Of a stretch of 64,000 bases of DNA, positions 1 through 9,084 are shown piece by piece. The notes under the pieces are model-generated. The model did no database searches, was not told where the DNA came from, and worked only from the letters and a program-made list of their open reading frames with translations. This DNA is from Clostridiales bacterium (GTDB taxonomy: Bacteria; Bacillota; Clostridia; Saccharofermentanales; Saccharofermentanaceae). How positions within the stretch are numbered: the stretch's first letter is position 1; each line of letters starts with the position of its first letter. The stretch is taken from contig JAFXMZ010000003.1 of assembly GCA_017529925.1 (NCBI GenBank), positions 1-64,000 of the forward strand, written 5' to 3'. The position numbers and the translations under genes were made by a program.

Positions 1-87
1 AAGCGATATCAGGAGATGGAACCAACAATTACCCAAGCTTTTACAGAGATTGCTGAACGGCAGCATCACGAGATCTTGGTTGCTTAA
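1..87 (+). CDS. C-terminal fragment of an unidentified protein
   Basis: An open frame enters from the left edge and stops at TAA (85-87). It gives 28 residues ending in QHHEILVA, with several charged and His residues. The 5' part lies outside the window, so start, length and family cannot be judged. I do not recognise the tail. It is followed by a gap filled by a hairpin-repeat array. Confidence 0.4.
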   Translation, partial: KRYQEMEPTITQAFTEIAERQHHEILVA

Positions 88-150
88 GGGACAAGCATTA
101 TGCAGGAATTTGAATTTACACACTAATTAGGACTTGACCGATTTCCGGTG

Positions 151-321
151 GTTTGGGATGAAATCGCAGAAGACTTTTCATCCCAAATGGGCGATTCCCG
201 GCAGTTTGGGATGATATTTCAGAATGCTTTCATCCCCAAAGGGCGGTTTTCGGTAATATGGGATGAAATCGCGGATAGTTTTTCATCCCCAATGGGTGCT
301 TTTCGGCAGGTTGGGATGAAA
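151..321. repeat. Hairpin-repeat array, GGGATGAAA family (array 1)
   Basis: Four copies of TTTGGGATGAAA-like words alternate with inverted copies (TTTCATCCC). Right-facing words start near 155, 207, 259 and 314, a period of about 52-55 nt. Each word can pair with the inverted word on either side; the short loop is about 11 nt (TCGCAGAAGAC-like). The same family recurs at 24281-24531 and, in the opposite orientation, at 32581-32834. The rest of 88-450 holds no convincing gene. Confidence 0.8.
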
Positions 322-450
322 TGACGATGAGAATCTGTATCTTCATCACACTGAAAAGGTCGCCGCCTGCGGGGGCATTCCTCACCACAACAAAAAGGCA
401 GCGGCCGCAATGACGACCGCCGCCATCCTTTAAAAATCTAAGTCTGACTG

Positions 451-3400
451 TCAGTTGCCTGTTACATAGTTTTCTGCAGCTTCATAATAGCAGTACAAAG
501 CAGTTATTACCGCTTCCAGTTCCGGATGGTTTCCGCTGAGTGCAGACTTGCAGTAGCTGAGAACACTGTATGTGAATATATATGTATTATCACCATATGA
601 AACAATCAGCGTTATCGGCTTATCCAGATCGCTTGCCTTGATGCCTCTGATCCTCGCGACCTGATATGTTGAGGTGCTGCCGGTGGTGACGACGTCATAG
701 CCATCAGAGCAGCTGAAGCTCAGCTCATCGCTGCATATAAAGTACAGCGAGAGAGTCGTCTCAGACCTCAGTGAGAGTGTGTAACCGTCAAACTCGAGGC
801 CTTCGGGCAGCATGGGCATAATGGGTTCAACTGCATGGATGTACCTGGGATTAACGGCAGGAACGATCCTGTCTTTATCAGTCATATACGGAGTTGCATT
901 TGCAGCCTCGCCGTCTGTTCCGAAATAAGCCTGAGCCGCAGTACCGTAGTTCAGCATCGCCTTTACGAGAGGGACAGCCTTCTGGTATTCCACGTTCGAA
1001 TCTGAATTGGCAAGTATGTATTCGGCATATTCCCTGACCGAATAGGTGTACTCATCGCTGATCGGATTCTCTCCGCTGAACATCTGCGCACTTATGGAGG
1101 AAGTCATCTCCTTTGCCGCGACACGGCACTTGAATACATAGTAGGGCTCTCCGTCTATAAACTCACAGTGCGTATCAGCGAGAAAGACCTCCTGCGTACG
1201 ATATTCATCGCTCGAACCCTGAACAGTAAACAGCATATATGCTTCCCCGTCTCTTAAAAGAAAATCGTCCATTTTTATATAGAAATTGATGCCGATATCT
1301 CCGTCAAGGCTGAGAGTATAACCCTTGAGTTCTGCAAAACAGTCGTAGTGAGCAGAAATCGTTACATCTCCTGTAATGGTGATCTTGTCGCCTTCTGACA
1401 TCATCTCATCTCCGACCCCAATTATCCATCTGGTAAAGTGCATACTTGCGGGGGCAGTAAATTCGCATTCGGGTAGAGTATATTCAGTGCCGTAGGGAAC
1501 CTGAACAGGTGCCATCTGGCCGCTTGCCATACTGTTGCCCTTATCAAATGTCACGGTATAAACGACCGGATCAAACTCCGCAGAGACAGTCACGCTCATT
1601 GCCGGCATGACAAAGGTATAATGCGAGTCGTCGGACTTCGTAACCTCAACATCCGCGCCGCTTTCAGTCCTGCAGCGTATCTTTTCGAGATGATATCCGT
1701 TATCGGGAGCAACTGTGAGTGTTACGGTCTCGCCCTCATCCGCAATCTCCATGTCGGGTGTGACAGTTCCGTTCTCTATCGTGTCGGAAATGATCACCTG
1801 TCCGGGAGCCTTCGTGAATTCAACCGAAACAGTGATCTCGCCTGCGGGCATAACGAAGGAACATTTTCCGTCTTCGCCCGGCACGAGCTCCTCTTCATAA
1901 TAGTTCTCGTCTATCACTCCGCTTATCACGACGAGATCGACCTGATATCCGTCATCCGGTCTGGGGAATACGTAAACTGTCTCACCGGCCTGTGCCAGAT
2001 CCTTGTCGGTCGAGACAGAGCCGTTTGTCATATCCAAAGTATCGATATCTACAGCATATGCTCTCTCGTACTGAGCACCTATCCTTATGTCGCCATTAAC
2101 GGTGATCGAGTCGCCGGCTCCATATGACATACCGTTGTAGCGCCACTCTGAGAACCTGTTTACAAAGGAATAATTGTCGTAATCTTTTCCTTCAGGGAGG
2201 ATGAATTCCGCACCGTCCGCGACTTCATATGTCGTCTCGACGCTCGAATTATTTTCGAGCAGGGTTACGGTGTGCAGAGGACCTGAGATTCCGCAGGGAC
2301 ACATAGCGCCGGTATGGTCTTCCGTTGTTTCCCATCCGCAGTAAGGGCAGTAGACTCTGTGCTGGATCGTATCATCCAGGACCGTATACTTAAGTGCACT
2401 GCTGCCGTCGAGTTTCTTATGGTCGCACTCGCTGATGAGAAGTTCGGTCTTCGAATGACATTTTGATGTACGTTTACCGGCATTCGCGATCTTCTTTTCG
2501 TCTTTTCCGTATACGACCTTCAGATACTTGCCGGTCTTGTTATTGCCGGCTGCTATATAGACGGTACCGTGGCACCAGTCGTGATAGCCTCTTCCGATGG
2601 CGTCCATATCATTCGAGCTCTTTTCGAGCGTGACGTGGAGGTTGCCGCCGACATATACAGTTCCGCCTTCGCCGCCGACTGCAGCAGAGCCTTCGCATCC
2701 GCCGCCGATGCCTGCAGCATCAAGACCGCCGGTAACGTTGACCGTATTCTCTGATTGTATGTAGGCGTTGCTGTCCATATTGCCGCCGTAGCCGCCGCCG
2801 ATGCCGGCGCCGCCCCAGCCTCCGGTGATATTAACCGTGCTGTTCGCACCGGTCGCGATTGTGATCGTGGCACCGACGTCTCCGAAACCGCCTCCGCCGA
2901 TACCTGCGCCGTACTCGCCGCCCTGTACCGTGAGCTGCGTCGTATCGCCGTCGATGTAGATGGTGCCGCTGACCTTCTCGTCATCTCCGCTTCCGATACC
3001 TGCGCCGCGGTCGCCGCCCGTCGCCGTGACCTTACCGCCGTGGATGTTGATGCCGCCGCCGTTGTCCTTTTTGCGGAGATTTCCGCCTTCTTCGCCCGCG
3101 CCGATACCGGCACCGAGATCTCCTCCCTGGGCCGTGACCTCACCGCCGTAGATGAAGACTCCGAAAGTACCCTCTTCGTCACCGCCGCCGATACCTGCGC
3201 CGTGCCTTCCTCCGGTAGCCGTTACCTTGCCGCCGTAGATATATGTGCGTGCACCGGGCTGGCAGTCACCGCCGCCGATGCCTGCACCGTCTGTACCACC
3301 CGTTGCAGTGGTATCGCCGTTATAGATCGTGATCGTTGTGAGATCCAGATTACGGACACCTCCGCCTTCGCCGCCGCCTATGCCTGCGCCGTGGTGTCCT

Positions 3401-5526
3401 CCTGTAGCTCTGATATTAACGTTGTGGATGGTGATGTTTCCGCTTGCCTCATCGTCATCTCCGCCGATGCCTGCCGAATAGTCCATTCCGGTAGCAATGA
3501 TCTTTCCGATGCCGAATTCCTGGCGTTCGGTCTGGCCGCTGAAGATATTCAGCGTGGCATACTCACCGTTCTTTTTAAGCCCGCAGCCGAGGCCCTTCTT
3601 AAATCTGACGGTGCAGCCGTTTATGATGATGAGATTGACCGTGCACCCCTTTTTGATAAATACGTGATCATTTATCGTGATATCGTTCTTCACTACATAA
3701 TCACCGGTAGTAAGTCCGTCCGGATAGTTACTCATGATATCGGACGTCACTTCGGTGTAGACTTCGGTAGTATTCTCTGTTCCTACTGTCGCGCCGGCAT
3801 CGCTGCGGCTGTATTGAGTGTAGGTGACAGGTGAGTCGATCTGTCCGTTCGGTGCCTTCAGGACACCGCCCGAAAGAGTGCTGTTGTCTTCTACTTCGCC
3901 GGCTGTCAGCGACTGTACCAGTTCGCCATCGATATACCTGCCGAAAGGCATCTCGAGCGTTACATTGCCGTTGAAGGAGGAAGCATTGATACTGATCGAA
4001 TCTATCGTATCGTTGGTGTAATCGAGCGTCACAGATGTATTGGCGCTGCTTCCTGAGCCGTTGCCGATACCGTAGCTGCCGGTGCAGGTGATGTCACCGC
4101 CCGTGATAGTGATGGTAGTGACGCCGGTATTTCCTTTTCCTCCGCCGATGCATGCTCCGCTTCCGCCGGTAGTTGTGATGGTACCACCATTGATGGTGAT
4201 ATTTCCGCCTGATCCGTCACATCCGCTTCCGATACGGGCTCCCTGTCCCTGGTTTACCTTTGTTGAAGTTATGGTTCCGCCGCTGATGAATATATAACCG
4301 ACCGCACCGTCATCGCCTCCGCCGATGCCTGCGCCGTCACGGCTGTATGTTGTTATGGTACCGCCGTAAATATCGATCGTTCCGCCGTCGCCGTATCTTC
4401 CTCCGCCGATACCGGCACCGTTCTCCGGGCAGTTTGAATCATCCGGACCGTTTGCGGTGATATCGCCGCCGTAGATCGTGATATAGCCGCCGTCACAATT
4501 TCTTCCGCCGCCGATGGCCGCACCTTCTTTTCCGCCTTCGGCAGTTATAGTGCCTCCGTAGATGATGATCGCGCCGCCGCTCTTTCCGTCATTCGTACCG
4601 ATGCCCGCGCAGTTATCATCGCCCAGGGCAATGATATTGCCTCCGTATATGGTGATGTTTCCGTTGTTGCTGCCGGATTTTCCTCCGATAGCAGCACCGC
4701 CTGAAGACGGGTGAGAATAGAGCGTACCGGCATCCTCACCGTCGCTCTGTGCATAGATCGAAAGTGTAGTTCCTTCAGGGACATAGAGTCCTTTTACATC
4801 CAGTGTATAGCCGTCACCGAGGATCAGGTTTACGTCTCCGGTGATCGACTCGATGCGTCCGTCCTTTGTTACATCGCTGTCCAGGTAATACCAGCCTGCT
4901 GTTATATTGCCGTCGGCAGGAAAAGGCTGTATCGAGGAGTCGGCTGTTTCCTCTGTGGAAACGACTTCTGTGCCGTCCCAGGTGCGGCCGATATAAGTAA
5001 TGGATGATCCGTTTTCATCCCCTGCATCGCCTCCGACTGCATCTCCGCCTTCGCCTGCATCTCCGCCTTCACCTGCATCTCCGCCTTCACCTGCATCTGC
5101 TCCGCCGGGTTCACCATCTTCTTTCGGGTCAGCTGCCTGTTCACCAACATGTGCATCTTCACCTGACTGGTCATCAGCACCGGGCTGAGGATCTTCGCCT
5201 GCCTTTGGTTCTACGCCTGCCTGCGCTCCTGCGGCTGCCTGAGCCTCCGCTTCCTTTGCTGCCTGTTCTTCAGCCTGAGCCTGGGCTTCTGCGGCTGCCT
5301 GCGCTTCTGCAGCAGCCTGAGCCTGGGCTTCTGCAGCTGCCTGTGCCGCAGCCGCCACAGCCGCCGGATCCTCTTCGGGTCTCTGATCTTCTGCGCCTTC
5401 CGGTTCGCCGGGATCCACCTCTGCAATACCGACATCCGCCTCCTCACCGGCAAGGACAGTCATCGGAAGGCTTCCGAATACCATCGTAAGTGAAAGGATA
5501 ACTGCAAGTATCTTCCTGTTGCTCAT
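451..5526 (-). CDS. Giant secreted beta-helix-like surface protein with InlB-type repeats
   Basis: A 1691-residue exported protein. I chose ATG at 5526 over the upstream ATG at 5556 because GGAGGT sits 8 nt before it and a typical signal peptide follows (residues 1-26, ending TVLA). Next come an Ala/Gln/Glu-rich stretch (about 40-110) and an acidic Gly-rich stretch with DAGEGG repeats (about 130-175). Two long blocks of repeating GxIxIYGG...AGIGGG units follow (about 235-540 and 650-980), the pattern of right-handed parallel beta-helices and Cthe_2159-like polysaccharide-binding proteins. Then come a Cys-rich, rubredoxin-like segment (CPYCGWET...CPCG) and InlB-like bacterial repeats ending in FVMP...VSVEF. 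A C-terminal region of about 300 residues is unassigned. No LPXTG or SLH anchor is visible. It probably binds polysaccharide or acts in adhesion; this is inference. Confidence 0.8.
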   Translation of the reverse strand: MSNRKILAVILSLTMVFGSLPMTVLAGEEADVGIAEVDPGEPEGAEDQRPEEDPAAVAAAAQAAAEAQAQAAAEAQAAAEAQAQAEEQAAKEAEAQAAAGAQAGVEPKAGEDPQPGADDQSGEDAHVGEQAADPKEDGEPGGADAGEGGDAGEGGDAGEGGDAVGGDAGDENGSSITYIGRTWDGTEVVSTEETADSSIQPFPADGNITAGWYYLDSDVTKDGRIESITGDVNLILGDGYTLDVKGLYVPEGTTLSIYAQSDGEDAGTLYSHPSSGGAAIGGKSGSNNGNITIYGGNIIALGDDNCAGIGTNDGKSGGAIIIYGGTITAEGGKEGAAIGGGRNCDGGYITIYGGDITANGPDDSNCPENGAGIGGGRYGDGGTIDIYGGTITTYSRDGAGIGGGDDGAVGYIFISGGTITSTKVNQGQGARIGSGCDGSGGNITINGGTITTTGGSGACIGGGKGNTGVTTITITGGDITCTGSYGIGNGSGSSANTSVTLDYTNDTIDSISINASSFNGNVTLEMPFGRYIDGELVQSLTAGEVEDNSTLSGGVLKAPNGQIDSPVTYTQYSRSDAGATVGTENTTEVYTEVTSDIMSNYPDGLTTGDYVVKNDITINDHVFIKKGCTVNLIIINGCTVRFKKGLGCGLKKNGEYATLNIFSGQTERQEFGIGKIIATGMDYSAGIGGDDDEASGNITIHNVNIRATGGHHGAGIGGGEGGGVRNLDLTTITIYNGDTTATGGTDGAGIGGGDCQPGARTYIYGGKVTATGGRHGAGIGGGDEEGTFGVFIYGGEVTAQGGDLGAGIGAGEEGGNLRKKDNGGGINIHGGKVTATGGDRGAGIGSGDDEKVSGTIYIDGDTTQLTVQGGEYGAGIGGGGFGDVGATITIATGANSTVNITGGWGGAGIGGGYGGNMDSNAYIQSENTVNVTGGLDAAGIGGGCEGSAAVGGEGGTVYVGGNLHVTLEKSSNDMDAIGRGYHDWCHGTVYIAAGNNKTGKYLKVVYGKDEKKIANAGKRTSKCHSKTELLISECDHKKLDGSSALKYTVLDDTIQHRVYCPYCGWETTEDHTGAMCPCGISGPLHTVTLLENNSSVETTYEVADGAEFILPEGKDYDNYSFVNRFSEWRYNGMSYGAGDSITVNGDIRIGAQYERAYAVDIDTLDMTNGSVSTDKDLAQAGETVYVFPRPDDGYQVDLVVISGVIDENYYEEELVPGEDGKCSFVMPAGEITVSVEFTKAPGQVIISDTIENGTVTPDMEIADEGETVTLTVAPDNGYHLEKIRCRTESGADVEVTKSDDSHYTFVMPAMSVTVSAEFDPVVYTVTFDKGNSMASGQMAPVQVPYGTEYTLPECEFTAPASMHFTRWIIGVGDEMMSEGDKITITGDVTISAHYDCFAELKGYTLSLDGDIGINFYIKMDDFLLRDGEAYMLFTVQGSSDEYRTQEVFLADTHCEFIDGEPYYVFKCRVAAKEMTSSISAQMFSGENPISDEYTYSVREYAEYILANSDSNVEYQKAVPLVKAMLNYGTAAQAYFGTDGEAANATPYMTDKDRIVPAVNPRYIHAVEPIMPMLPEGLEFDGYTLSLRSETTLSLYFICSDELSFSCSDGYDVVTTGSTSTYQVARIRGIKASDLDKPITLIVSYGDNTYIFTYSVLSYCKSALSGNHPELEAVITALYCYYEAAENYVTGN

Positions 5527-5693
5527 ATATGTACCTCCGCAATAGCAAAGTGTCATTTTTCTTTTATTAAAATACCATTATAACATGGAAAACAAGCTCC
5601 GGACACCTGTGACCGCGGTCCGTGTGACTGTCGGAAGTCGTGAGGGGGCACGCGGCAGCTGTGAGGGGGCAGGCGGCAGCTGTAAGGCGGCAG

Positions 5694-5722
5694 TTGACCT
5701 GACTCCGGCCGAGTGTTAATAT
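5694..5722 (+). promoter_or_regulatory. Sigma-A promoter for the methyltransferase
   Basis: TTGACC (5694-5699) and TAATAT (5717-5722) are separated by 17 nt. Just upstream (about 5640-5693) a GC-rich unit of about 21 bp, GTGAGGGGGCACGCGGCAGC-like, is repeated two and a half times. The rest of the gap between 5527 and 5879 shows no gene. Confidence 0.6.
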
Positions 5723-5879
5723 CAAAGAGTAACGGATCAATTAGTTATTCGCGTTCCGTTGCCGCGACGCCTTTTCGGCGGGGTTAATAATGATAAGAGC
5801 CCTGGAATCTCATCATGAATGACAAAGACCGGCGCTTCGGCGCACTATTTTGCTGTTCGTGAAAGGAGGTTCTATTTTT

Positions 5880-6629
5880 ATGCTTCACGACGATTATTTT
5901 GAATACTATGAGAGACTTGCATCATGGAAGTTCGATGAGTTTGACATCAGCTCCGAATGCCTGACGGAATGGGATCTTTATAAGATCCTCCGCTCGCTCG
6001 TGTCGGAGGATTCCTGTGTCCTCGATCTCGGAACAGGCGGGGGCGAAAAGGTCATTGCCGAATACCCTGAATGCAGACAGATCATTGCGACGGATTATTC
6101 TCCGCAGATGATCGCGACAGCGAAAAGAAATCTCGCAAAGAGCGGCAGGACTGACATCTCTTTCCGGGTGATGGACAACCTGAAGATGGATGTGGGGGAG
6201 GAGCTTTTCGATGTGGTCGTGGCAAGACACACGGTGACGGATCCTGCTCAGATCATAAAGTGCCTCAAGCCCGGCGGACACCTTCTGATAAGGGGCGTCG
6301 ACAAGTATGACTGCTGGGGACTGAAGATGGTCTTCGGGGACGGTCAGGGATACAGCGATCCCGTGCCTCAGAGCATAAGGGATTATGAGAATGTGATCTC
6401 CGCCGGGTTTGCGGATGTGACCCTGGTGCCGATATGCGAGCGCGACTATTTCAGGGACCGCGATGCCTTCAAGGGCTTTCTGTCAAAAGTGCCGATACTC
6501 GACGGAGTGCCTGATGACGGGCTTCTCGATGAGTACATCGCACGAAACACGATATGCGGCAGGATCAGGCTCCAAAGGCAGTATTACGGAATAACTGCGC
6601 GTAAAAATGACCGGTGCCGGAAGTCTTAA
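5880..6629 (+). CDS. Class I SAM-dependent methyltransferase
   Basis: Predicted cytosolic methyltransferase of 249 residues. The start at 5880 follows AAAGGAGG by about 10 nt; the ATG 30 nt upstream has no ribosome binding site. Motif I is clear (LDLGTGGGEKV, about residues 46-56), the acidic residue after strand 2 is in the IIATDYSPQMI segment, and a motif IV-like VVVARHTV follows. This is the Rossmann fold of small-molecule and tRNA methyltransferases. The substrate cannot be read from sequence. It appears monocistronic. An imperfect GC-rich inverted repeat overlaps the stop codon but has no T tract. Confidence 0.75.
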   Translation: MLHDDYFEYYERLASWKFDEFDISSECLTEWDLYKILRSLVSEDSCVLDLGTGGGEKVIAEYPECRQIIATDYSPQMIATAKRNLAKSGRTDISFRVMDNLKMDVGEELFDVVVARHTVTDPAQIIKCLKPGGHLLIRGVDKYDCWGLKMVFGDGQGYSDPVPQSIRDYENVISAGFADVTLVPICERDYFRDRDAFKGFLSKVPILDGVPDDGLLDEYIARNTICGRIRLQRQYYGITARKNDRCRKS

Positions 6630-6727
6630 TAACTCCGGTACCGGCCGATGAAAGCAGTGCTGTATGTGCATGCTCCGTTCACGCTCAGTATATTGCCGGG
6701 CGTGCACGGATGTGCAATTAAAACCTC

Positions 6728-6961
6728 TTACTTCTTGATCAACTTGATGATAAAGATAACGAGGCAGGAGCCGATAACACCGCCAATGATATTTCCGATG
6801 ATGCCGGAGATGAGGAAGCTTCCTGCGAGCCAGCTGAAGAGTGCGCCGCCCACGATACCGATGATAACATTTATATACCAGGGGAAGGACGTGTTCATGA
6901 GCATTCCTGCGATCCAGCCGCAGACACCTGCGATTACGAGTGAGATGATAAATTCGATCAT
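6728..6961 (-). CDS. GlsB/YeaQ/YmgE-type small membrane protein
   Basis: A 77-residue, very hydrophobic protein with three predicted membrane segments and the family's glycine pattern (GWIAGMLM, GIVGGALFSWLAG, IIGNIIGGVIGS). The family (transglycosylase-associated protein, GlsB/YeaQ/YmgE) is linked to general and envelope stress but has no defined reaction. GGAG lies 7 nt before the ATG. It is convergent with the methyltransferase and stands alone. Identification is secure; function is not. Confidence 0.85.
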   Translation of the reverse strand: MIEFIISLVIAGVCGWIAGMLMNTSFPWYINVIIGIVGGALFSWLAGSFLISGIIGNIIGGVIGSCLVIFIIKLIKK

Positions 6962-7146
6962 AGTAAACTCCTTTTCGATCCGCCAAAGCGGTTAGTAGGT
7001 ATATAAAGATTGTACCACAATATGGGGGTGTAAAAGATAAAACGAACCGCACCCGCGTACAGGTCTTGTAAATATCCTCCTGTCTCTTAATACTATCGCT
7101 TCCATGCGGTTAAATAGACATATAAAAACCTGAGGGGGAACAGATC

Positions 7147-7299
7147 ATGAAGACATCAAAGATAAGATTCCTTGCCGGCGCCATGAGCGATGAGGAAAAG
7201 GCCGAAATGATACTCACGGCTGACGATTTTGCCGATCCCATAATAAGCGGTGAGGGAACTCTTCTCGAACACCTCGAAAAGGTCTCGCCGGTGTACTAG
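7147..7299 (+). CDS. Small hypothetical protein, 50 residues
   Basis: An ATG preceded by GAGGGGG opens a 50-residue frame (MKTSKIRFLAGAMSDEEKAE..., ending VSPVY). It is acidic, with no membrane segment and no recognised family. The DEEKAEMIL stretch looks helical. Its stop codon lies inside the first word of the hairpin array that starts at 7290. The good ribosome binding site and coding-like composition favour a real gene; the short length keeps confidence moderate. Confidence 0.5.
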   Translation: MKTSKIRFLAGAMSDEEKAEMILTADDFADPIISGEGTLLEHLEKVSPVY

Positions 7300-7534
7300 A
7301 TCTTGTTTTTGAAAATAAGTACAGCGAAGACATCATGTCGGTATACTATTTCTTGATTTTTGGCGATTTAGTATACTGAAAAGCCCGCGCCGGTATACTA
7401 TTCTTTATCGAAATCGAAAATAGTATACCGGATCCTCGATATTGGTATACCAATTTACGAAAACGTGAAGAATAGTATACCGAAAGACGTCATCTGGTAT
7501 ACCAGATCCGCTTTTTTAAAGATTTAGTATACCG
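7290..7534. repeat. Hairpin-repeat array, GGTATACTA family
   Basis: Words GGTATACTA and inverted TAGTATACC alternate in pairs at about 7340/7370, 7392/7421, 7444/7473 and 7495/7525, with a degenerate first copy (GTGTACTAG) at 7290. The pair-to-pair period is about 52 nt, the same as in the GGGATGAAA arrays, although the word is unrelated. Loops of about 20 nt are A/T-rich and poorly conserved. Confidence 0.8.
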
Positions 7535-7721
7535 GGCTCCTACCGGGCTCCCAATACGATAAGTCCGCACTGCCCGCCTTCATAAAGTGAGAGCGGAAAG
7601 ATGCGGGCCCCGAATCCCTCGGTCGAGGAATTCCCTTGAAACGATCCCTGATGGCAGCGCCTTTTCGACGGGAACAACGATCGTGACAACAACAGGTTAC
7701 CTTATCTGAACGAGTTCTATA

Positions 7722-7767
7722 TTGACAAGTTAGCAATGACTAACTATATTAGTTAGCGACAGCTAAC
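7722..7767 (+). promoter_or_regulatory. Sigma-A promoter with overlapping palindromic operators
   Basis: TTGACA (7722-7727) and TATATT (7745-7750) are 17 nt apart. GTTAGC and CTAAC half-sites flank and overlap the -10: an imperfect palindrome CTAACTATATTAGTTAG covers it, and a perfect GTTAGC-GACA-GCTAAC inverted repeat follows at 7752-7767. The layout suits a dimeric repressor of MarR or TetR type, but no such gene lies nearby. It reads into the truncated gpmA. Confidence 0.65.
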
Positions 7768-7837
7768 CAATGCGGGCGCGCCTGACTCAAACAGCAGGTC
7801 TGCACCCGCTACTCAAAAACACAACAAGAGGTGACCC

Positions 7838-8101
7838 ATGATGAAACTCGTACTCATAAGACACGGCGAAAGCGAATGGAACAGACTGAACCTTTTCACG
7901 GGCTGGATGGATGTTGATCTCAGCGAAAAGGGAAGGGAGGAAGCAAAGAATAAAGGCAAGATCCTGAAGGAGGAAGGCTACGACTTTGACGTATGCTATA
8001 CCTCATATTCCAGCGGAAGTTCCTTTTCAAGCTGGATATGGAGAAAACGAGCTGGCCGGGCTGAAGTAGTTTGTAGACCTTATACAAGCCGCAGGCGATA
8101 G
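7838..8101 (+). pseudogene. gpmA: Truncated phosphoglycerate mutase (gpmA remnant)
   Basis: The first roughly 56 residues match 2,3-bisphosphoglycerate-dependent phosphoglycerate mutase closely, including the phosphohistidine motif [10 protein letters not shown] and the [11 protein letters not shown] and [10 protein letters not shown] segments. After CYTSY the frame leaves the family and ends at residue 87; the full enzyme is about 230-250 residues. The second catalytic His and the rest of the fold are absent. In another frame the sequence after the break stays open for about 20 codons (…[16 protein letters not shown], then stop), as if a deletion had joined the gpmA 5' end to the 3' end of another gene. 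The ribosome binding site and promoter are intact, so a short non-catalytic peptide may still be made. Confidence 0.75.
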
Positions 8102-8128
8102 TCGGTCGGCGCCCCCTAACTCCACCGC

Positions 8129-8857
8129 TTACTCAGAAAGGTTAAATACCCTTACGCTCTCTGATCCGCTGAACTGTGAATCCGGAGCAAAATAGAGGGT
8201 CGCTGCGACGGCAGCCCCGCCCTCAGATGTTATGAAGGGTGTGAGAGTGTCAAAGCTTACGGATGAGACGCACTTATCAAGATCAAAGTCTTTTCCTTCG
8301 CAGTAAGCCCTTATGACCTCTGCCGCCTTTCCTAAAAACTCATCCTCGCCATAACCGAGCCTCTTTGCGACCTCGCTGTCATCAATGGCTGTCAGCGTAT
8401 CGAGATCAAAATTGAATACTTCGCATGTGAAATAGTCAGAGTAGATATCACTTGCATAGATGACGATGGACACGGTGTTGCCTGTGGTTCCCCATTCCAG
8501 GCTTGTCGTATATCCGTCGACAAAATCGTCTTCTATCGTCATCGGATATTTCTCCCGGATATAGTTGCTGATCTCAGCATTGATATCACCTGCCTCCTGG
8601 CCGTCCACGATGAGATTGGGCACAACGCTCGTGTAGTCGTAAACGCCGTCTGAGTATGCCATCACTACGACTGTATCGACCGTGACCTCGTGAGTAGGTG
8701 CGGGTGCTTCAGTCGATCCTTCCGTCGACTCTTCCGTAGCTGCTGCCGAAGACTTGGCCTCGCTTTCCTTTGATTCCTTATCGTCGGAACCGCTGGAACA
8801 TCCTGCCACCATGAGGGACAGGCAGAGTGCTGTTGCAAATATCGCTTTTCTTTTCAT
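8129..8857 (-). CDS. Lipoprotein, possibly DUF4163/DUF3298-like
   Basis: 242 residues from the ATG at 8857, which follows GAGG; the longer frame upstream has no signal. The signal peptide ends in a lipobox (LMVAGC), so Cys20 should be lipidated and the protein anchored outside the membrane. A Ser/Glu/Thr linker follows. The rest has the order seen in DUF4163/DUF3298 (PdaC and RsiV-like) domains: VVPNLIVDG, NAEISNYIREKY, then DLDTLTAIDDSEV. That domain is found in anti-sigma factors and wall deacetylases, but no catalytic domain is attached here. The family call is tentative; the lipoprotein call is firm. Confidence 0.7.
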   Translation of the reverse strand: MKRKAIFATALCLSLMVAGCSSGSDDKESKESEAKSSAAATEESTEGSTEAPAPTHEVTVDTVVVMAYSDGVYDYTSVVPNLIVDGQEAGDINAEISNYIREKYPMTIEDDFVDGYTTSLEWGTTGNTVSIVIYASDIYSDYFTCEVFNFDLDTLTAIDDSEVAKRLGYGEDEFLGKAAEVIRAYCEGKDFDLDKCVSSVSFDTLTPFITSEGGAAVAATLYFAPDSQFSGSESVRVFNLSE

Positions 8858-9084
8858 TTTTCTTTTCCTCTTATTCAACTCGAAAATCATATTCCTGCGG
8901 TCCTTCCGCCGGACACAGATATTATAACACAGCCGAAAATGAGGACACCCGCTTACGTGCAAGGCTTAAAAGCGGAAGATGCGCCCGGGTACGAGGTTTA
9001 CAGCCGCCGTTCCGTGTTAGAACGGCACGCGGCAGTGGTATAATTACCTCATTAAATGATACGTGATGAGGGACGGAAGATCTG

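Noticed and set aside
2755..3834. Long + strand frame (359 codons) opposite the giant surface protein
   Set aside because: It is the antisense of the repetitive Gly-rich codons, has no ribosome binding site, and its composition mirrors the other strand.
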